Below, one piece after another: positions 18,747 through 27,880 of a DNA stretch of 64,000 nucleotides. Position 1 is the first letter of the stretch. Each line of letters begins with the position of its first letter. Under the pieces are notes generated by a model. The model was not told the DNA's origin and did no database searches. It saw only the letters and a list, made by a program, of their open reading frames with translations. Made by a program: the position numbers and the translations under genes. Origin of the DNA: Sulfurovum sp. TSL6 (lineage in GTDB: Bacteria; Campylobacterota; Campylobacteria; Campylobacterales; Sulfurovaceae). The stretch covers positions 959,960 to 1,023,959 of the forward strand of contig NZ_BPFJ01000001.1 of the NCBI RefSeq assembly GCF_019972115.1, written 5' to 3'.

Positions 18747-19445
18747 CTACTTTACTGTTATGTATCCGTCACCAAAGAGTCCTACAGGGAAACTCTCAGC
18801 TCTGACCTCAGCCAACATCTTTCGTGATTTTGCATCTATGGTCGGATAAATCTTATAAATGGTTCCATCATACACTCTGTCATCCCCATCTATCTTGTAT
18901 TTAAAACTATCACCAACCTTCACTTTGCCATGATATTTTTGATCAAACTTGAGTATCAGTTTTCTTGCTTTCAGACTTTGTATATCATATACTTCCGTGA
19001 TCATTTGGCCACTGACCACATCACCGATCTCTATACGCTTTGCAGTAATGATACCATCAAAAGGGGCACGTAAATAGGTTTTAGCTAAAAGTGCCTCCTG
19101 ATACTTGAGTTGCACTTTTGCATTATCATATTTGTAGGCATAACTTTCAAACAGGGAAACATTAATATGCTGCTGAACCTTTTTTTGTCTCTCATAATCA
19201 CTCTTTGCATATTTCAATGCTACTTTTGATACCTCAACCATCGCTTCAATGTCATCATTGAGTAACTCAGCTAAAAGTTCATCTCTTTTTACTTCAGAAC
19301 CGATATCCACATGCATCTGTCCCACAATACCGCTGCTGCTGAATGCCAAAGAGGCACTCTTCTCCGCTTTTACATCAAATGTTGCATAGATCTCCTCTGC
19401 ATTCAAATGCAGCACCGCCAATAATAAAACTACCATCTTCTTCAT
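18747..19445 (-). CDS. Short RND periplasmic adaptor (HlyD/MFP family)
   Basis: The signal peptide ends near LNAEE. The order lipoyl half (ASLAFSSSGIVGQMHVDIG), helical hairpin (about residues 72-115), second lipoyl half (YLRAPFDGIITAKRIEIGD) and beta-barrel follows the membrane-fusion family. At 232 residues it is much shorter than AcrA-like proteins (350-400). The hairpin is brief and the C-terminal membrane-proximal domain is mostly absent. It overlaps the TolC-like gene by four bases (ATGA), so translation is coupled. It bridges the permease at 15714-18740 and the TolC-like protein. Confidence 0.88.
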   Translation of the reverse strand: MKKMVVLLLAVLHLNAEEIYATFDVKAEKSASLAFSSSGIVGQMHVDIGSEVKRDELLAELLNDDIEAMVEVSKVALKYAKSDYERQKKVQQHINVSLFESYAYKYDNAKVQLKYQEALLAKTYLRAPFDGIITAKRIEIGDVVSGQMITEVYDIQSLKARKLILKFDQKYHGKVKVGDSFKYKIDGDDRVYDGTIYKIYPTIDAKSRKMLAEVRAESFPVGLFGDGYITVK

Positions 19446-20689
19446 CTAATAAACTCCTTTGGGTCTTTCCCTGCATAGTAATAATAGATCGATTTGCCGA
19501 TCTCATAATCATAAAGTGTCTCTTTGTAGCGTGACTGAGCCAGTGTTTTTTGCGTCAGTGCATCAAGAAAAGCAATATTGTCGATCAAACCGACTTCAAA
19601 TTTCTTTTTGAGCACATCATACGTACTTTTTGCAGCGCGCAAAGCACTTTTGGCACTTTTCAGTCTGGTACGTATGGTCTCCAAACTTTTTTGTGACAGG
19701 TTATAATTCATCTTTTGTTCATTTTTTGCATAATCGATTTCAGAAAGCAGTGCCATTTTCTGATATTTCACTGCTTCACTTTCTTTAGACATTCTGTCAT
19801 TATCAAAAAGCCTCATATTGACTGAAATCATTAATTTGTTCTGATGGTCTAGCAATAACCCATCTCCAGAAAAGTCTCCCATAGAAACGGTATCATCAAA
19901 ATGTGATTTGTTATAGATATCAGATATATTTACCTGAGGTCTATAGCCTGCATGGATCGCCTTAGAGTTTTCACCTACCGCATTGGCATTGGCTTGAAGC
20001 ATTTTGATGTTTTCAAAGATTTCAAATCGCACATTATCCGGTTCTTTGAAATAATTCTTTTTTAACTGTATCACAGGCAAACCGCTAAGAAGTTCCAGGT
20101 TTCTTTCACTTGTTAAAAGTTCCAGCTTTGTGTTAGCCATCGTGTAATTATTACTGTCATACTCTGCTTGAAGTTTATCTACCTCTTCTTGCGTAGAAAG
20201 ACCTGCACTTTTAAACTTTCTTATACGTTTTATCTGTTCTTTCAGTTCAATAGAACGCTCATTTAATGCTTCCAATGTCGCTTTGAGTTTCTGTAATCCA
20301 TAATAATAGCGCACTATCTCTAATGTAATACTCTTTTCAAAAGCACGTTTTTCAAACTGAGCTGCCTCATGTTCATAGCGTTTGGCACTCAGTATGGCAC
20401 TTTTCCTACCCCCGTCATAGAGCTCCAGGTTCACCGTTGCAAAAGCTGTCGACGTTTGTCCTGGATTCACAAGATTATTTGGAGAGACATAACTGTGATT
20501 TGCTCCAACATCCACTGTCGGCCAGTAAGCACTTTTAGCCGCATCCACTTCTTCTTGTTTGGCTTTGATCCGTATCTCTTTCGCTGTGATCAACCCATTC
20601 TCTTTATTGGCATTCTCTACCAATGTTTTTAAACCATAACTTTGTGCAAAGACAAACAAAGGTAAAAACAATCCTAACACTATTCTCAT
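19442..20689 (-). CDS. TolC-family outer membrane efflux protein
   Basis: The 415-residue product has a signal peptide ending near LFVFAQS and two long helical repeats rich in Ala, Lys and Glu. These contain typical TolC/OEP segments such as EIRIKAKQEEVDAAKSAYWP and the duplicated ALTQKTLAQSRYKETLYDYE near the end. It should trimerise into an outer membrane channel for the co-encoded pump. The start overlaps the tetR stop by four bases (ATGA). Confidence 0.88.
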   Translation of the reverse strand: MRIVLGLFLPLFVFAQSYGLKTLVENANKENGLITAKEIRIKAKQEEVDAAKSAYWPTVDVGANHSYVSPNNLVNPGQTSTAFATVNLELYDGGRKSAILSAKRYEHEAAQFEKRAFEKSITLEIVRYYYGLQKLKATLEALNERSIELKEQIKRIRKFKSAGLSTQEEVDKLQAEYDSNNYTMANTKLELLTSERNLELLSGLPVIQLKKNYFKEPDNVRFEIFENIKMLQANANAVGENSKAIHAGYRPQVNISDIYNKSHFDDTVSMGDFSGDGLLLDHQNKLMISVNMRLFDNDRMSKESEAVKYQKMALLSEIDYAKNEQKMNYNLSQKSLETIRTRLKSAKSALRAAKSTYDVLKKKFEVGLIDNIAFLDALTQKTLAQSRYKETLYDYEIGKSIYYYYAGKDPKEFIR

Positions 20690-21285
20690 CTAATATCCTT
20701 CTTTTGAATAAGCGTAAAAAAGGCTTCAACAAATTGATCGATATGCATTTTGGCATCAATGCAATCAACTTTTGATTCTACCACCATACCTATAGAATAC
20801 GTATGCAACATCCCGACCAGATCTTTGGCCTCTGTTTTGATCTCTCCCTTGATAACAGCATCATCTATGATCTGAGCCAATATGGTCAGGAACTTTTCAC
20901 GACATGCCCTACTGAACTCTATCATCTCATCTACATTTGATGTCAGTGAAATAGCTAAAAATTCTCTATAGATAGATAACTGTTTTTCATAATACGGATC
21001 ACTGTAGAGTAGAGACAAAGATCTTTTGATCTTTTCTTTGGTACTTATATCTTCATCGATAAGTTCATAAAGCCGCTTTTCATGTTCCGAAATAAACACT
21101 GAAATGATCTCAAAAACGATATCTTCTTTATTGCTGAAGTACTCATAGATCGTACCTTTACCTACGCCTGCGCATTCTGCTATTTTGGAAATTGTAATAT
21201 TTTTTATACCATGTTCAAGTAACAAGCTTTTGGAAGCAAGCGCTATAGAACGGCGTTTTTCTTCTTTATTTACAACAATTGGCAT
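20686..21285 (-). CDS. TetR/AcrR-family repressor of the efflux operon
   Basis: The N-terminal helix-turn-helix (residues about 10-55) shows ITISKIAECAGVGKGTIYEY, the classic TetR signature, followed by FSNKEDIVFE. The C-terminal ligand domain is divergent, as expected. It is the first gene of a four-gene unit with ATGA overlaps to the TolC-like gene, and a near-perfect palindrome (21304-21316) lies 19 bases before its start. The natural reading is autoregulation, with release of the operon when a pump substrate binds. Confidence 0.9.
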   Translation of the reverse strand: MPIVVNKEEKRRSIALASKSLLLEHGIKNITISKIAECAGVGKGTIYEYFSNKEDIVFEIISVFISEHEKRLYELIDEDISTKEKIKRSLSLLYSDPYYEKQLSIYREFLAISLTSNVDEMIEFSRACREKFLTILAQIIDDAVIKGEIKTEAKDLVGMLHTYSIGMVVESKVDCIDAKMHIDQFVEAFFTLIQKKDIR

Positions 21286-21303
21286 ACTGCTCCTTTATAT
21301 GAC

Positions 21304-21316
21304 TGACCGTCGGTCA
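21304..21316. promoter_or_regulatory. Predicted TetR operator of the efflux operon
   Basis: TGACCG-T-CGGTCA is a perfect 6-base inverted repeat about a central base, just upstream of the tetR start. The GACCG/CGGTC core is typical of TetR-family operators, and it is GC-rich against an AT-rich background. It is the only such palindrome noticed in the window. Confidence 0.7.
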
Positions 21317-21423
21317 ATTAAAGAAGTATAGCACTTTTTGTTTAGAGTGACATTTGGATCACTTGTTTATTTTCACTCTTTTTTGATTTTTTAAAGCATG
21401 GAAAGTTAATACGCAGCTTCATT

Positions 21424-22065
21424 CTAACTGTTCTTCAACCTATGTATCAGTACGACCAAAGTGACCCAAAAGAGCCCCAGCCCTATTCCCGCGATCACGT
21501 CACTCAACCAATGTACATTTAAATACACTCTGGAAAAAGCAATGATGACCGGCCACACTATACAACCCATCCATAACAATAACTGCAAACTTATGGAATG
21601 CACTCTTTTAGCAAAGATCAAATAGACAGCCAGTGACATTGCCGTTGCCATTGTTGCATGCCCTGAGGGAAAAGAATGGGTTGCTATCGTAAGTAACTCT
21701 GAACTCGGTCTGGCACGCTGCACGATCATTTTGATAACAACAAAAGATATATTTGCACCAAAGACAGAAAAGATATAGAATAAAAGATCGTTATACCATT
21801 TTTTATAGATCAAAAAGAATATCATGAAGATTGAAAAAACAAAAATGCCCATGGCACCGTTGAAGTTGGTCAGTGCCACCATAAACTTAGTTAATAATGG
21901 GGTCTGAACAGCATTAATATAAGTCTCTATCCATCGATCTATCACCAGAATATATTCTTTTTCTATCACATCTTCGGCCATTTTTGCAAACAGATAAAAG
22001 CCTAGAATATTCATCATGATGAGTGCTTTGTTTTTTAAAAGAAATGTGAGTATTTTAGTTTTCAT
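21424..22065 (-). CDS. PAP2-family membrane phosphatase
   Basis: The 213-residue membrane protein has about five to six transmembrane helices. All three phosphatase motifs are present: KMIVQRARP (about residues 110-118), PSGH (about 132) and SRVYLNVHWLSD (about 177-188) with the catalytic His and Asp. Substrates in the family include undecaprenyl pyrophosphate, phosphatidic acid and phosphatidylglycerol phosphate. GAAGGG precedes the start. It stands alone between the tetR operon and the pqi operon. The 176 bases upstream contain no recognisable gene. Confidence 0.88.
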   Translation of the reverse strand: MKTKILTFLLKNKALIMMNILGFYLFAKMAEDVIEKEYILVIDRWIETYINAVQTPLLTKFMVALTNFNGAMGIFVFSIFMIFFLIYKKWYNDLLFYIFSVFGANISFVVIKMIVQRARPSSELLTIATHSFPSGHATMATAMSLAVYLIFAKRVHSISLQLLLWMGCIVWPVIIAFSRVYLNVHWLSDVIAGIGLGLFWVTLVVLIHRLKNS

Positions 22066-22241
22066 GACAACCCTTCATCAAAAGGAAAAGTACTGTCAGT
22101 ACCAATGACATTTTTATTTATGCGTTTCATCATTTTACACTGTCTCACTGTCATTCAAAGGTATCATAACTTTCCTTCTCATCCATAGACTCTTATACAA
22201 AATTCGAACCCTATACTCAGTAAAGAAGCCAGCAAAACATA

Positions 22242-22805
22242 CTAAAGTTTCTTCACTCCTCTGGCCACATCTTCTTCCAACTGTCCAAATGCTCTGTTCA
22301 TAGCATCTACGATACTGCTGGCATCGGCTTTCGTTGGGACTATGGTATTGAACAATTTAAGACTTCTTTGCTCTGTACGCATATTTTTCACTTCCCAACT
22401 AGCATCAAGATATACGCTATCTCCTTGTGCAATGAAACGTGTTACCTGCACTTTTATCTTGATGTCTGGCTGCGTGTCTGTACCCCAAGGATACGCATAG
22501 ACACTTGGCTGTTTAAACTTTTTCTGTAAAAAAGCGATCAGTCTGTGGGTTAATCCTGTATCCATATCTTCAGCCCATTGTGAACCGCTTAGAAATGTAA
22601 CCTGACTTGATGATTTTGCTACGGCGATCTCTCTTTTAAAAAGGTACTTAGGCACTGTGACCTTCTCTACTCCTATAACGTGATTTGTGTGCGCATAGCT
22701 CACTGTGGGTTGAGAAGCTGTTGAAAGTACATAGTAGTTAGAGAGGGTACAGCCACTGACTATAAATAAAGTACCCCATGTTAATAATAGTTTGATTCTA
22801 CTCAT
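22242..22805 (-). CDS. pqiC: PqiC/YmbA-like lipoprotein of an MCE transport system
   Basis: The 187-residue protein has a lipobox (FIVSGC, Cys19) followed by the family opening SNYYVLST. The ABC-type transport auxiliary domain shows VTVPKYLFKREIAV and SQWAEDM. Family proteins sit in the outer membrane and form the exit of MCE tunnels. It begins within the stop of the pqiB gene (TAATG). The name is transferred from the E. coli pqiABC layout. Confidence 0.82.
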   Translation of the reverse strand: MSRIKLLLTWGTLFIVSGCTLSNYYVLSTASQPTVSYAHTNHVIGVEKVTVPKYLFKREIAVAKSSSQVTFLSGSQWAEDMDTGLTHRLIAFLQKKFKQPSVYAYPWGTDTQPDIKIKVQVTRFIAQGDSVYLDASWEVKNMRTEQRSLKLFNTIVPTKADASSIVDAMNRAFGQLEEDVARGVKKL

Positions 22806-24397
22806 TATTTATCTCCAAAAATAAGTGAATTTGGTTTACGGTTCATCAGTTTTAGGAACTCTTGCATCTCTTGAGAGGTCTCTGTCACCTCTTTAAGTGT
22901 TTGAGAAACTTGATGTGTTAAGAGTGAATTACTGTCATATTCCTTGAGCACTCTTTTAGCTGTACGGAGTGTTTTTGTCAACTCATTCATCGTTTTATTC
23001 AGTTCATCCGGCATCGTTTTAAATGATTTTGTACCTGTCATTGCATTAAGATTATTCACTGTCTTTTGCAGATCTGCCACGATTTTCTGTATAGGCTCTG
23101 TATTCTGATCAACCACGTTATTGAGAGAGGTAACCAGCTTTTCAACCTTATCTACTATCCCTACTGCATCATTAGGAAGGGAAGGGAGAAGGACATAATG
23201 TGCTCCTTGCAGTATATTTCTGTGTGTCGCATTGGTATCGAAAACCAGATCAACAAAAAGTGTACCGGTGAAAGGATCTGTAGAAGATATTTTCGCACTT
23301 AAGCCGTCTTCTAAAGCCTTATAAAATTTTTGTTTGCAAGTTTTCATATTATCTTTTTCAGAAGCAAAAGAGGATAAGTCTATATCTACCAGGACTTTAC
23401 CAAGTACCTTATGTGTATGCTTATTATACGAAAGCGAAATATCTTTTACACGACCTACTTCATATCCTTCATACTGTACCAATGCACCTTTTTTGAGTTT
23501 AGCAATAGAGTCCTCAGTCAGGATCTCAAAAGTATTAATAAAATCCCCACCTCTTCCAATGATCTGTCCTTCTGCAAGGTTGGCATTTTTGTAAAGGCGG
23601 AAAACAAATTTCTTAGGTACTGTGTCAGAGCTATCCTCCCCCGTAGAAGAGAATTCTATACCCCCTTGTACCAAATGCGTCACAGGAGCTACATTGACAT
23701 CCAGCCTGCCATGTACAAAACTTACATCAACCGCACTCTTAACCCAGAACTTGGAACTTCTATGCACATAAGGTACATAGAGTTTGTTGATAAATACTGC
23801 AAACTCTACACTCTGCCCATCAAGAGAAATGTTCACATGTTCCACTTTACCCGCCATAATATTTTTAAAATACACCGGTGTACCTTGTTTAACATTATAG
23901 CTTGAAGGGGCCCTAAGCTGAATATAGGTACCCTCTTCCGTATATCTATACGCTTGGTTCAAGCCCTGAAAAGAATCTTTTGGCTCTCCGCCTTTGGTAG
24001 CAAACATATCAATATAGGTTCCGGAGATCAACGTCTCCAAGCCTGAAACACCGGAGATCCCTACTTCAGGTTTCACGATCCAAAATTTCGCATTGGTATT
24101 AAGGTATGGAGTTGCAAATTTCTCCATTCTTGCGATCACCGTCACACCCTCACCATCTTCTTGCAATACGATCTTTTGTACTGTTCCTATAGGGACATTT
24201 CTATATTTGATCTGACTCTGCCCTGCATTCAATCCTTCATTTTCCGGAAAAACAATTTTTATTTCAGGTCCCAACTCAGAGAAATATTGATAGGCTAGCC
24301 AGCCGGCTATAATGAGTGCAATGAAAGGTACGATCCATATGGAAGTGATCAAATTGAATTTACTGGATTCTTCTATCTTTGGTATCTCTGTTGACAT
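22805..24397 (-). CDS. pqiB: PqiB-like MCE protein, intermembrane lipid transport
   Basis: The 530-residue protein has one N-terminal membrane helix (about residues 17-37, TSIWIVPFIALIIAGWLAY) and three MCE domains. These start near EIKIVFPENEGLNAGQSQIK (about 50), YIQLRAPSSYNVKQGTPVYF (about 157) and KFVFRLYKNANLAEGQIIG (about 262). A long C-terminal coiled coil with NLNAMTGTKS and TMNELTKTLRTAKRV follows. This matches PqiB, which builds a periplasm-spanning tunnel for lipids. The start directly follows the second PqiA-like gene, whose end contains AAGGA. Confidence 0.9.
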   Translation of the reverse strand: MSTEIPKIEESSKFNLITSIWIVPFIALIIAGWLAYQYFSELGPEIKIVFPENEGLNAGQSQIKYRNVPIGTVQKIVLQEDGEGVTVIARMEKFATPYLNTNAKFWIVKPEVGISGVSGLETLISGTYIDMFATKGGEPKDSFQGLNQAYRYTEEGTYIQLRAPSSYNVKQGTPVYFKNIMAGKVEHVNISLDGQSVEFAVFINKLYVPYVHRSSKFWVKSAVDVSFVHGRLDVNVAPVTHLVQGGIEFSSTGEDSSDTVPKKFVFRLYKNANLAEGQIIGRGGDFINTFEILTEDSIAKLKKGALVQYEGYEVGRVKDISLSYNKHTHKVLGKVLVDIDLSSFASEKDNMKTCKQKFYKALEDGLSAKISSTDPFTGTLFVDLVFDTNATHRNILQGAHYVLLPSLPNDAVGIVDKVEKLVTSLNNVVDQNTEPIQKIVADLQKTVNNLNAMTGTKSFKTMPDELNKTMNELTKTLRTAKRVLKEYDSNSLLTHQVSQTLKEVTETSQEMQEFLKLMNRKPNSLIFGDK

Positions 24398-24997
24398 CTA
24401 TTTATTTTCCTTAATGAGTCGTTCGTCGAATGCATGGGCTGCCAAAAGGGTAAAAAATACTGAAATGGCAAATGCCGTTGCTGCAGTTCCTGCAATGATC
24501 TCAATATTGGCCAAATGTATTAACGCTGCAAGTATAGCTACGACAAAAACATCGATCATGGACCATGGGCCTACTGCTTCAGTCATAAAGTAAAGTTTAT
24601 ATTTATTAATTCTTTTATCTTTCCCTATAGGGTATTTTACACTAATAAGCAAATAAATCAAAACAAGAAATTTTAACACAGGAATGAGAATAGAGGCAAA
24701 AAAAATGATCAATGCTATCGGATAAGAACCTTGCTCCCATAACATGACAATACCACCAAGTATCGTACTGCTATGCACTGCTCCAAACTGCTTCGTGATA
24801 AGCATAGGGTAAAGATTGGCAGGAATATAGGCGATCATAGCGGTAATCAGATAGGCCCAACTTTTTTCTGTACTGAAACCACGATGTCTATAGATAGAAG
24901 AACCACAGCGTCGACACTTATTCTCTTTACCTTTATCTATATTGACAGCCCCGCATATGGGACAACTTATGAGTTTATCTTTACTTACTTCTATCAT
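24398..24997 (-). CDS. pqiA: PqiA-like membrane protein, second half
   Basis: This corresponds to the C-terminal repeat of E. coli PqiA. It has two CxxC zinc-ribbon pairs (CPIC, about residue 13; CRRC, about 29), then four membrane helices. The open frame begins at 25054, but the ATG at 24997 overlaps the stop of the upstream half-gene exactly as ATGA and leaves the zinc ribbon intact, so I chose it (about 199 residues). The longer form would overlap the upstream gene by 61 bases. It is presumed to supply lipids to PqiB. Confidence 0.83.
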   Translation of the reverse strand: MIEVSKDKLISCPICGAVNIDKGKENKCRRCGSSIYRHRGFSTEKSWAYLITAMIAYIPANLYPMLITKQFGAVHSSTILGGIVMLWEQGSYPIALIIFFASILIPVLKFLVLIYLLISVKYPIGKDKRINKYKLYFMTEAVGPWSMIDVFVVAILAALIHLANIEIIAGTAATAFAISVFFTLLAAHAFDERLIKENK

Positions 24998-25653
24998 GAC
25001 TGATTCTCTTTCACACAGCTGACACCTGAAAAAATTCTTTTTCGTAGTCTCCATATCTCAGTAACGTGTATACTTTTAGTAAGATACAGATCGATCAGTA
25101 CAAAAGCCATCAACGCCCAAAAAGCAATACCCATATGTATCTGTGCATATCCTATCAATTTTACCAATGCCACAAGAATACTGATCAAAAAGATGTCACT
25201 CATATTCCATGGCGTGATGTGTGAAATCAATAGAAGCAACTCTTTGCTGAGCTTCTCTCCTCGTTGACGCTTTAAAAGTATAAAAATAAGCATGTTGATG
25301 GTAAATATCATTAACGGAAATATAAAGATCAGAAAACTGCAAATGAGTCCGACCACATAAAAACCACTGTCGAAGAGGCTGATGAATGTCTGCGTAATAG
25401 TAATAAACTGTTCATGTCCCAATATCTCTATTTTGACCAAGGGAAATAGATTGGCAAGCATAAAAAAGATAAGCCCTGTCATACTTAGAGCCAGTCCATG
25501 ATCGATAAGCTTACTGTCATTCCTATAAAGTATCGCTCCGCATTTGGAGCAACATGCTTTTATACCATCTTTGATAGGCACTTCTTCATGCAGGGTATGA
25601 CACTCTTTACATAGTATAAGGTTATCTAGTTCATCTTCATTTTCAAGTTTCAT
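24994..25653 (-). CDS. pqiA: PqiA-like membrane protein, first half
   Basis: This corresponds to the N-terminal repeat of PqiA: zinc ribbon CKEC...CSKC (about residues 12-40) and four membrane helices with LANLFPLVKIEILG and ITPWNMSDIFLISILVA. The open frame extends to a GTG at 25686, three bases from the divergent kinase start, but the ATG at 25653 (MKLENEDE) is more likely. A TATAAT-like box lies only about ten bases before it, so the mRNA may have almost no leader. Together with the next gene it replaces the single two-repeat PqiA. Confidence 0.82.
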   Translation of the reverse strand: MKLENEDELDNLILCKECHTLHEEVPIKDGIKACCSKCGAILYRNDSKLIDHGLALSMTGLIFFMLANLFPLVKIEILGHEQFITITQTFISLFDSGFYVVGLICSFLIFIFPLMIFTINMLIFILLKRQRGEKLSKELLLLISHITPWNMSDIFLISILVALVKLIGYAQIHMGIAFWALMAFVLIDLYLTKSIHVTEIWRLRKRIFSGVSCVKENQS

Positions 25654-25688
25654 AGATATAATTATAGCTGATATAACTAAGGACACTA

Positions 25689-26369
25689 ATGCGCATTCTT
25701 TCTATTGGTAAAACATTGCAACATGACAAACTCGATATTGTCTCTATAGAAGAGTCCTCCTTACATACATTGCCTGATATAGAAGCATTTTCCTATATTA
25801 TCATCTCTGGAGGGGATGGTACGATCAGACGTGTCATCAAACAACTCCATAAGATGGCATACTCGGCACGTTTCATACTCAACCCTACAGGCTCTTTTAA
25901 TGTCGTTGCAAAACTGCATCAAGTAGCAAAGGTCCAATCTGTACTCGATGCCTTAGCGAACAATAAAACACTTCAAACAAAAAAACACCACTACTTTACA
26001 CTCAATGATGAAGTCTTTCTCTTCTCTGCAGGGAATATGGGTGATCTACAGCATATCTTTCTTGCTGAAACACTGCGTTTTGGTCTGCTAAAGAACAATA
26101 TGGGCAAATATTTGCTTGCTTTACTTTTCTTACTGCCATTGCACCTCATCATGACCCCCTTCATGCTACTGAGTTCTAACCGTTTTTTCATCTTCACCCC
26201 TGCATCATTCATCAAAAAATTCGGTAGTTTTTACGGAGAGGTCAAAGAGATGAAGATCGAGTTGGAAGATACCTATAATCATATAGAACTAGATGGTGAC
26301 ATTGTCACTATAAGAGATAATCTCCTTCATATTAAACCAGCAGGATTCATAAACATTATCACGAAGTAA
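25689..26369 (+). CDS. Diacylglycerol/lipid kinase-like protein
   Basis: The 226-residue product carries the DagK catalytic loop YIIISGGDGTIRRVI (about residues 36-50). The second family motif is LNPTGSFNVVAK, with GSFN where most members have GTAN. The C-terminal domain has ELDGD (about 200). It is shorter than YegS/DgkB-type kinases (about 290-300) and lacks part of the N-terminus. The likely reaction is ATP-dependent phosphorylation of a lipid such as diacylglycerol. AAGGA lies six bases before the ATG. The 3' end overlaps the convergent helicase by 11 bases. Confidence 0.78.
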   Translation: MRILSIGKTLQHDKLDIVSIEESSLHTLPDIEAFSYIIISGGDGTIRRVIKQLHKMAYSARFILNPTGSFNVVAKLHQVAKVQSVLDALANNKTLQTKKHHYFTLNDEVFLFSAGNMGDLQHIFLAETLRFGLLKNNMGKYLLALLFLLPLHLIMTPFMLLSSNRFFIFTPASFIKKFGSFYGEVKEMKIELEDTYNHIELDGDIVTIRDNLLHIKPAGFINIITK

Positions 26370-27645
26370 CAAGATTCTCGTAATATTCTACAACACGTCT
26401 ATCTACATTAATGGCCCTTTGCAGATACTGTGTCAGATCGCCTCTATTGAAATCTATTTTCAGATTTTTTGGGTTGATCGCACGCGATATGGCCACATAG
26501 AACTGGCTTGGTGCGAAGATGTTATCTACGTTACATACAAGGTTGTCTATGCTCATCCCCTGAGACTTATGTATGGTCACGGCATAGGCCAGTTTCAGAG
26601 GAAATTGTGAAAGTGTGGCAAGTGACATGGTCTCAACGGTACCGTCATCTTTTACCTGCATATCAACCATATCGAAGTCATGTCTTTCGACACGCACGAA
26701 TTCATCCTCTTTCTCTACGATGAGATGGTCCTCTTCTATTTTTCTTAGTATCCCTCTCTCTCCGTTCACGAACTTCCCCCATTTGTTCACCGTAAAAAGG
26801 ATGGGAACTCCCTCTTTGAGCGTCAAATGTTCGGAGATAGGCAGCATGTTTTTCCAGCCTGCCAGCTTCTTTTCATGGACGGAACCGAACATTTCTATGT
26901 TTGCAAAGAGTATGGTCTCTTCCGTATCCAATTCATTGATCTTTGCTCTGTTGGTCTGTTCCACTTCCATGTTACGTCCAAAAAGATAGGTTGGGTCTTT
27001 CTCCATACCTTCTGTATTCCAAAGTTTTGTCATATAATTGACTACTTCCTCATCACATTGACCTTTACGGACCTTGGAGAGGATATGGGTGAACTCTGCA
27101 TCCGTGGTACGTTTCATCTTGGTAAGTTCAATGACTGTCAGATCAAATCGTTCCCAAGCCATACTCTCAAAAGCATAGAGTTTTTCCCCGAAAACATCAG
27201 ATCTATTTTGCTGTTTTTGCACCGGTGGCAGCTGAAAAAAGTCTCCCACAAAAAGTACTTTTCCCAGATATCCATAATGGTTCAGTCTGTAGGCTATCAT
27301 ATCCATCAGTTCAGTACTCACCATGGAAATTTCATCGATAATAATAAGATCCGTAGCTTTGAGTATTTTTTTCAGGTCTGAAAGGCGGCTCTTAGCACGT
27401 TTGTCTCCCGCAGCCAACTCCTCAAAATTCTTGGCGATACCAAACACAAAAAAACTATGTACCGTAAAACCTCCGATGTTCACTGCACTCACACCCGTAG
27501 AGCCTAAAGAGACTACCTGTTTTCCTCTTTTTCGGTAGTCAGAGATTACCTCGTTGGTGATGTAGCTCTTTCCAACCCCTGCACCACCTGTTAAGAAAAC
27601 ATTGGAATGTTTCAGCGCTTCTAATACATCGACTTTATCGCTCAA
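26359..27645 (-). CDS. PIF1/RecD2-like SF1B DNA helicase
   Basis: The 428-residue ATPase shows helicase motif I FLTGGAGVGKS (about residues 18-28), motif II LIIIDEISM (about 103), motif III GDFFQLPPVQ (about 134) and C-terminal AYAVTIHKSQGMS and YVAISRA. This layout matches compact PIF1/RecD2-like 5'-3' helicases. The open frame can begin at 27675, but a TTG at 27645 with AAGG before it gives MSDKVDVLEALKHSN. That TTG sits within the last codons of a small upstream ORF, suggesting coupling. Role in replication or recombination is inferred. Confidence 0.87.
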   Translation of the reverse strand: MSDKVDVLEALKHSNVFLTGGAGVGKSYITNEVISDYRKRGKQVVSLGSTGVSAVNIGGFTVHSFFVFGIAKNFEELAAGDKRAKSRLSDLKKILKATDLIIIDEISMVSTELMDMIAYRLNHYGYLGKVLFVGDFFQLPPVQKQQNRSDVFGEKLYAFESMAWERFDLTVIELTKMKRTTDAEFTHILSKVRKGQCDEEVVNYMTKLWNTEGMEKDPTYLFGRNMEVEQTNRAKINELDTEETILFANIEMFGSVHEKKLAGWKNMLPISEHLTLKEGVPILFTVNKWGKFVNGERGILRKIEEDHLIVEKEDEFVRVERHDFDMVDMQVKDDGTVETMSLATLSQFPLKLAYAVTIHKSQGMSIDNLVCNVDNIFAPSQFYVAISRAINPKNLKIDFNRGDLTQYLQRAINVDRRVVEYYENLVTS

Positions 27646-27793
27646 GATCCAGCCTTGTATCCAAATGTACACCATGTGTATTTTGCGTATGTTTCATGTG
27701 ATTAAATGCAGAGTATTCCTGAATAGAGAAAAGTACTTCTCTTGCCAGAAGAGAAACAGTAAGAAGTATAAATGTGATGATGTATTTATTCAT
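27635..27793 (-). CDS. Candidate 52-residue membrane or secreted peptide
   Basis: ATG at 27793 opens a 52-codon frame reading MNKYIITFILLTVSLLAREV, then a polar part ending LDTRLDLER. The first 17 residues are a good signal or anchor helix. The stop lies 9 bases past the helicase's TTG start, so the two overlap out of frame. A TATAAT box lies about 30 bases upstream, but there is no clear ribosome site. No family is recognised. It may be a leader peptide coupling translation to the helicase. Confidence 0.4.
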   Translation of the reverse strand: MNKYIITFILLTVSLLAREVLFSIQEYSAFNHMKHTQNTHGVHLDTRLDLER

Positions 27794-27880
27794 ACAGTAA
27801 TGCCCGATATTTTTTGAGTATTATACTGTAACAAACTTTTGAGGGTTATCAAAGCTCTTATGTGGTCGTTTAATATCCCA

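Noticed and set aside
24997..25054. Longer start of the second PqiA-like gene
   Set aside because: It would overlap the first half by 61 bases; the internal ATG gives a four-base overlap and keeps the zinc ribbon.
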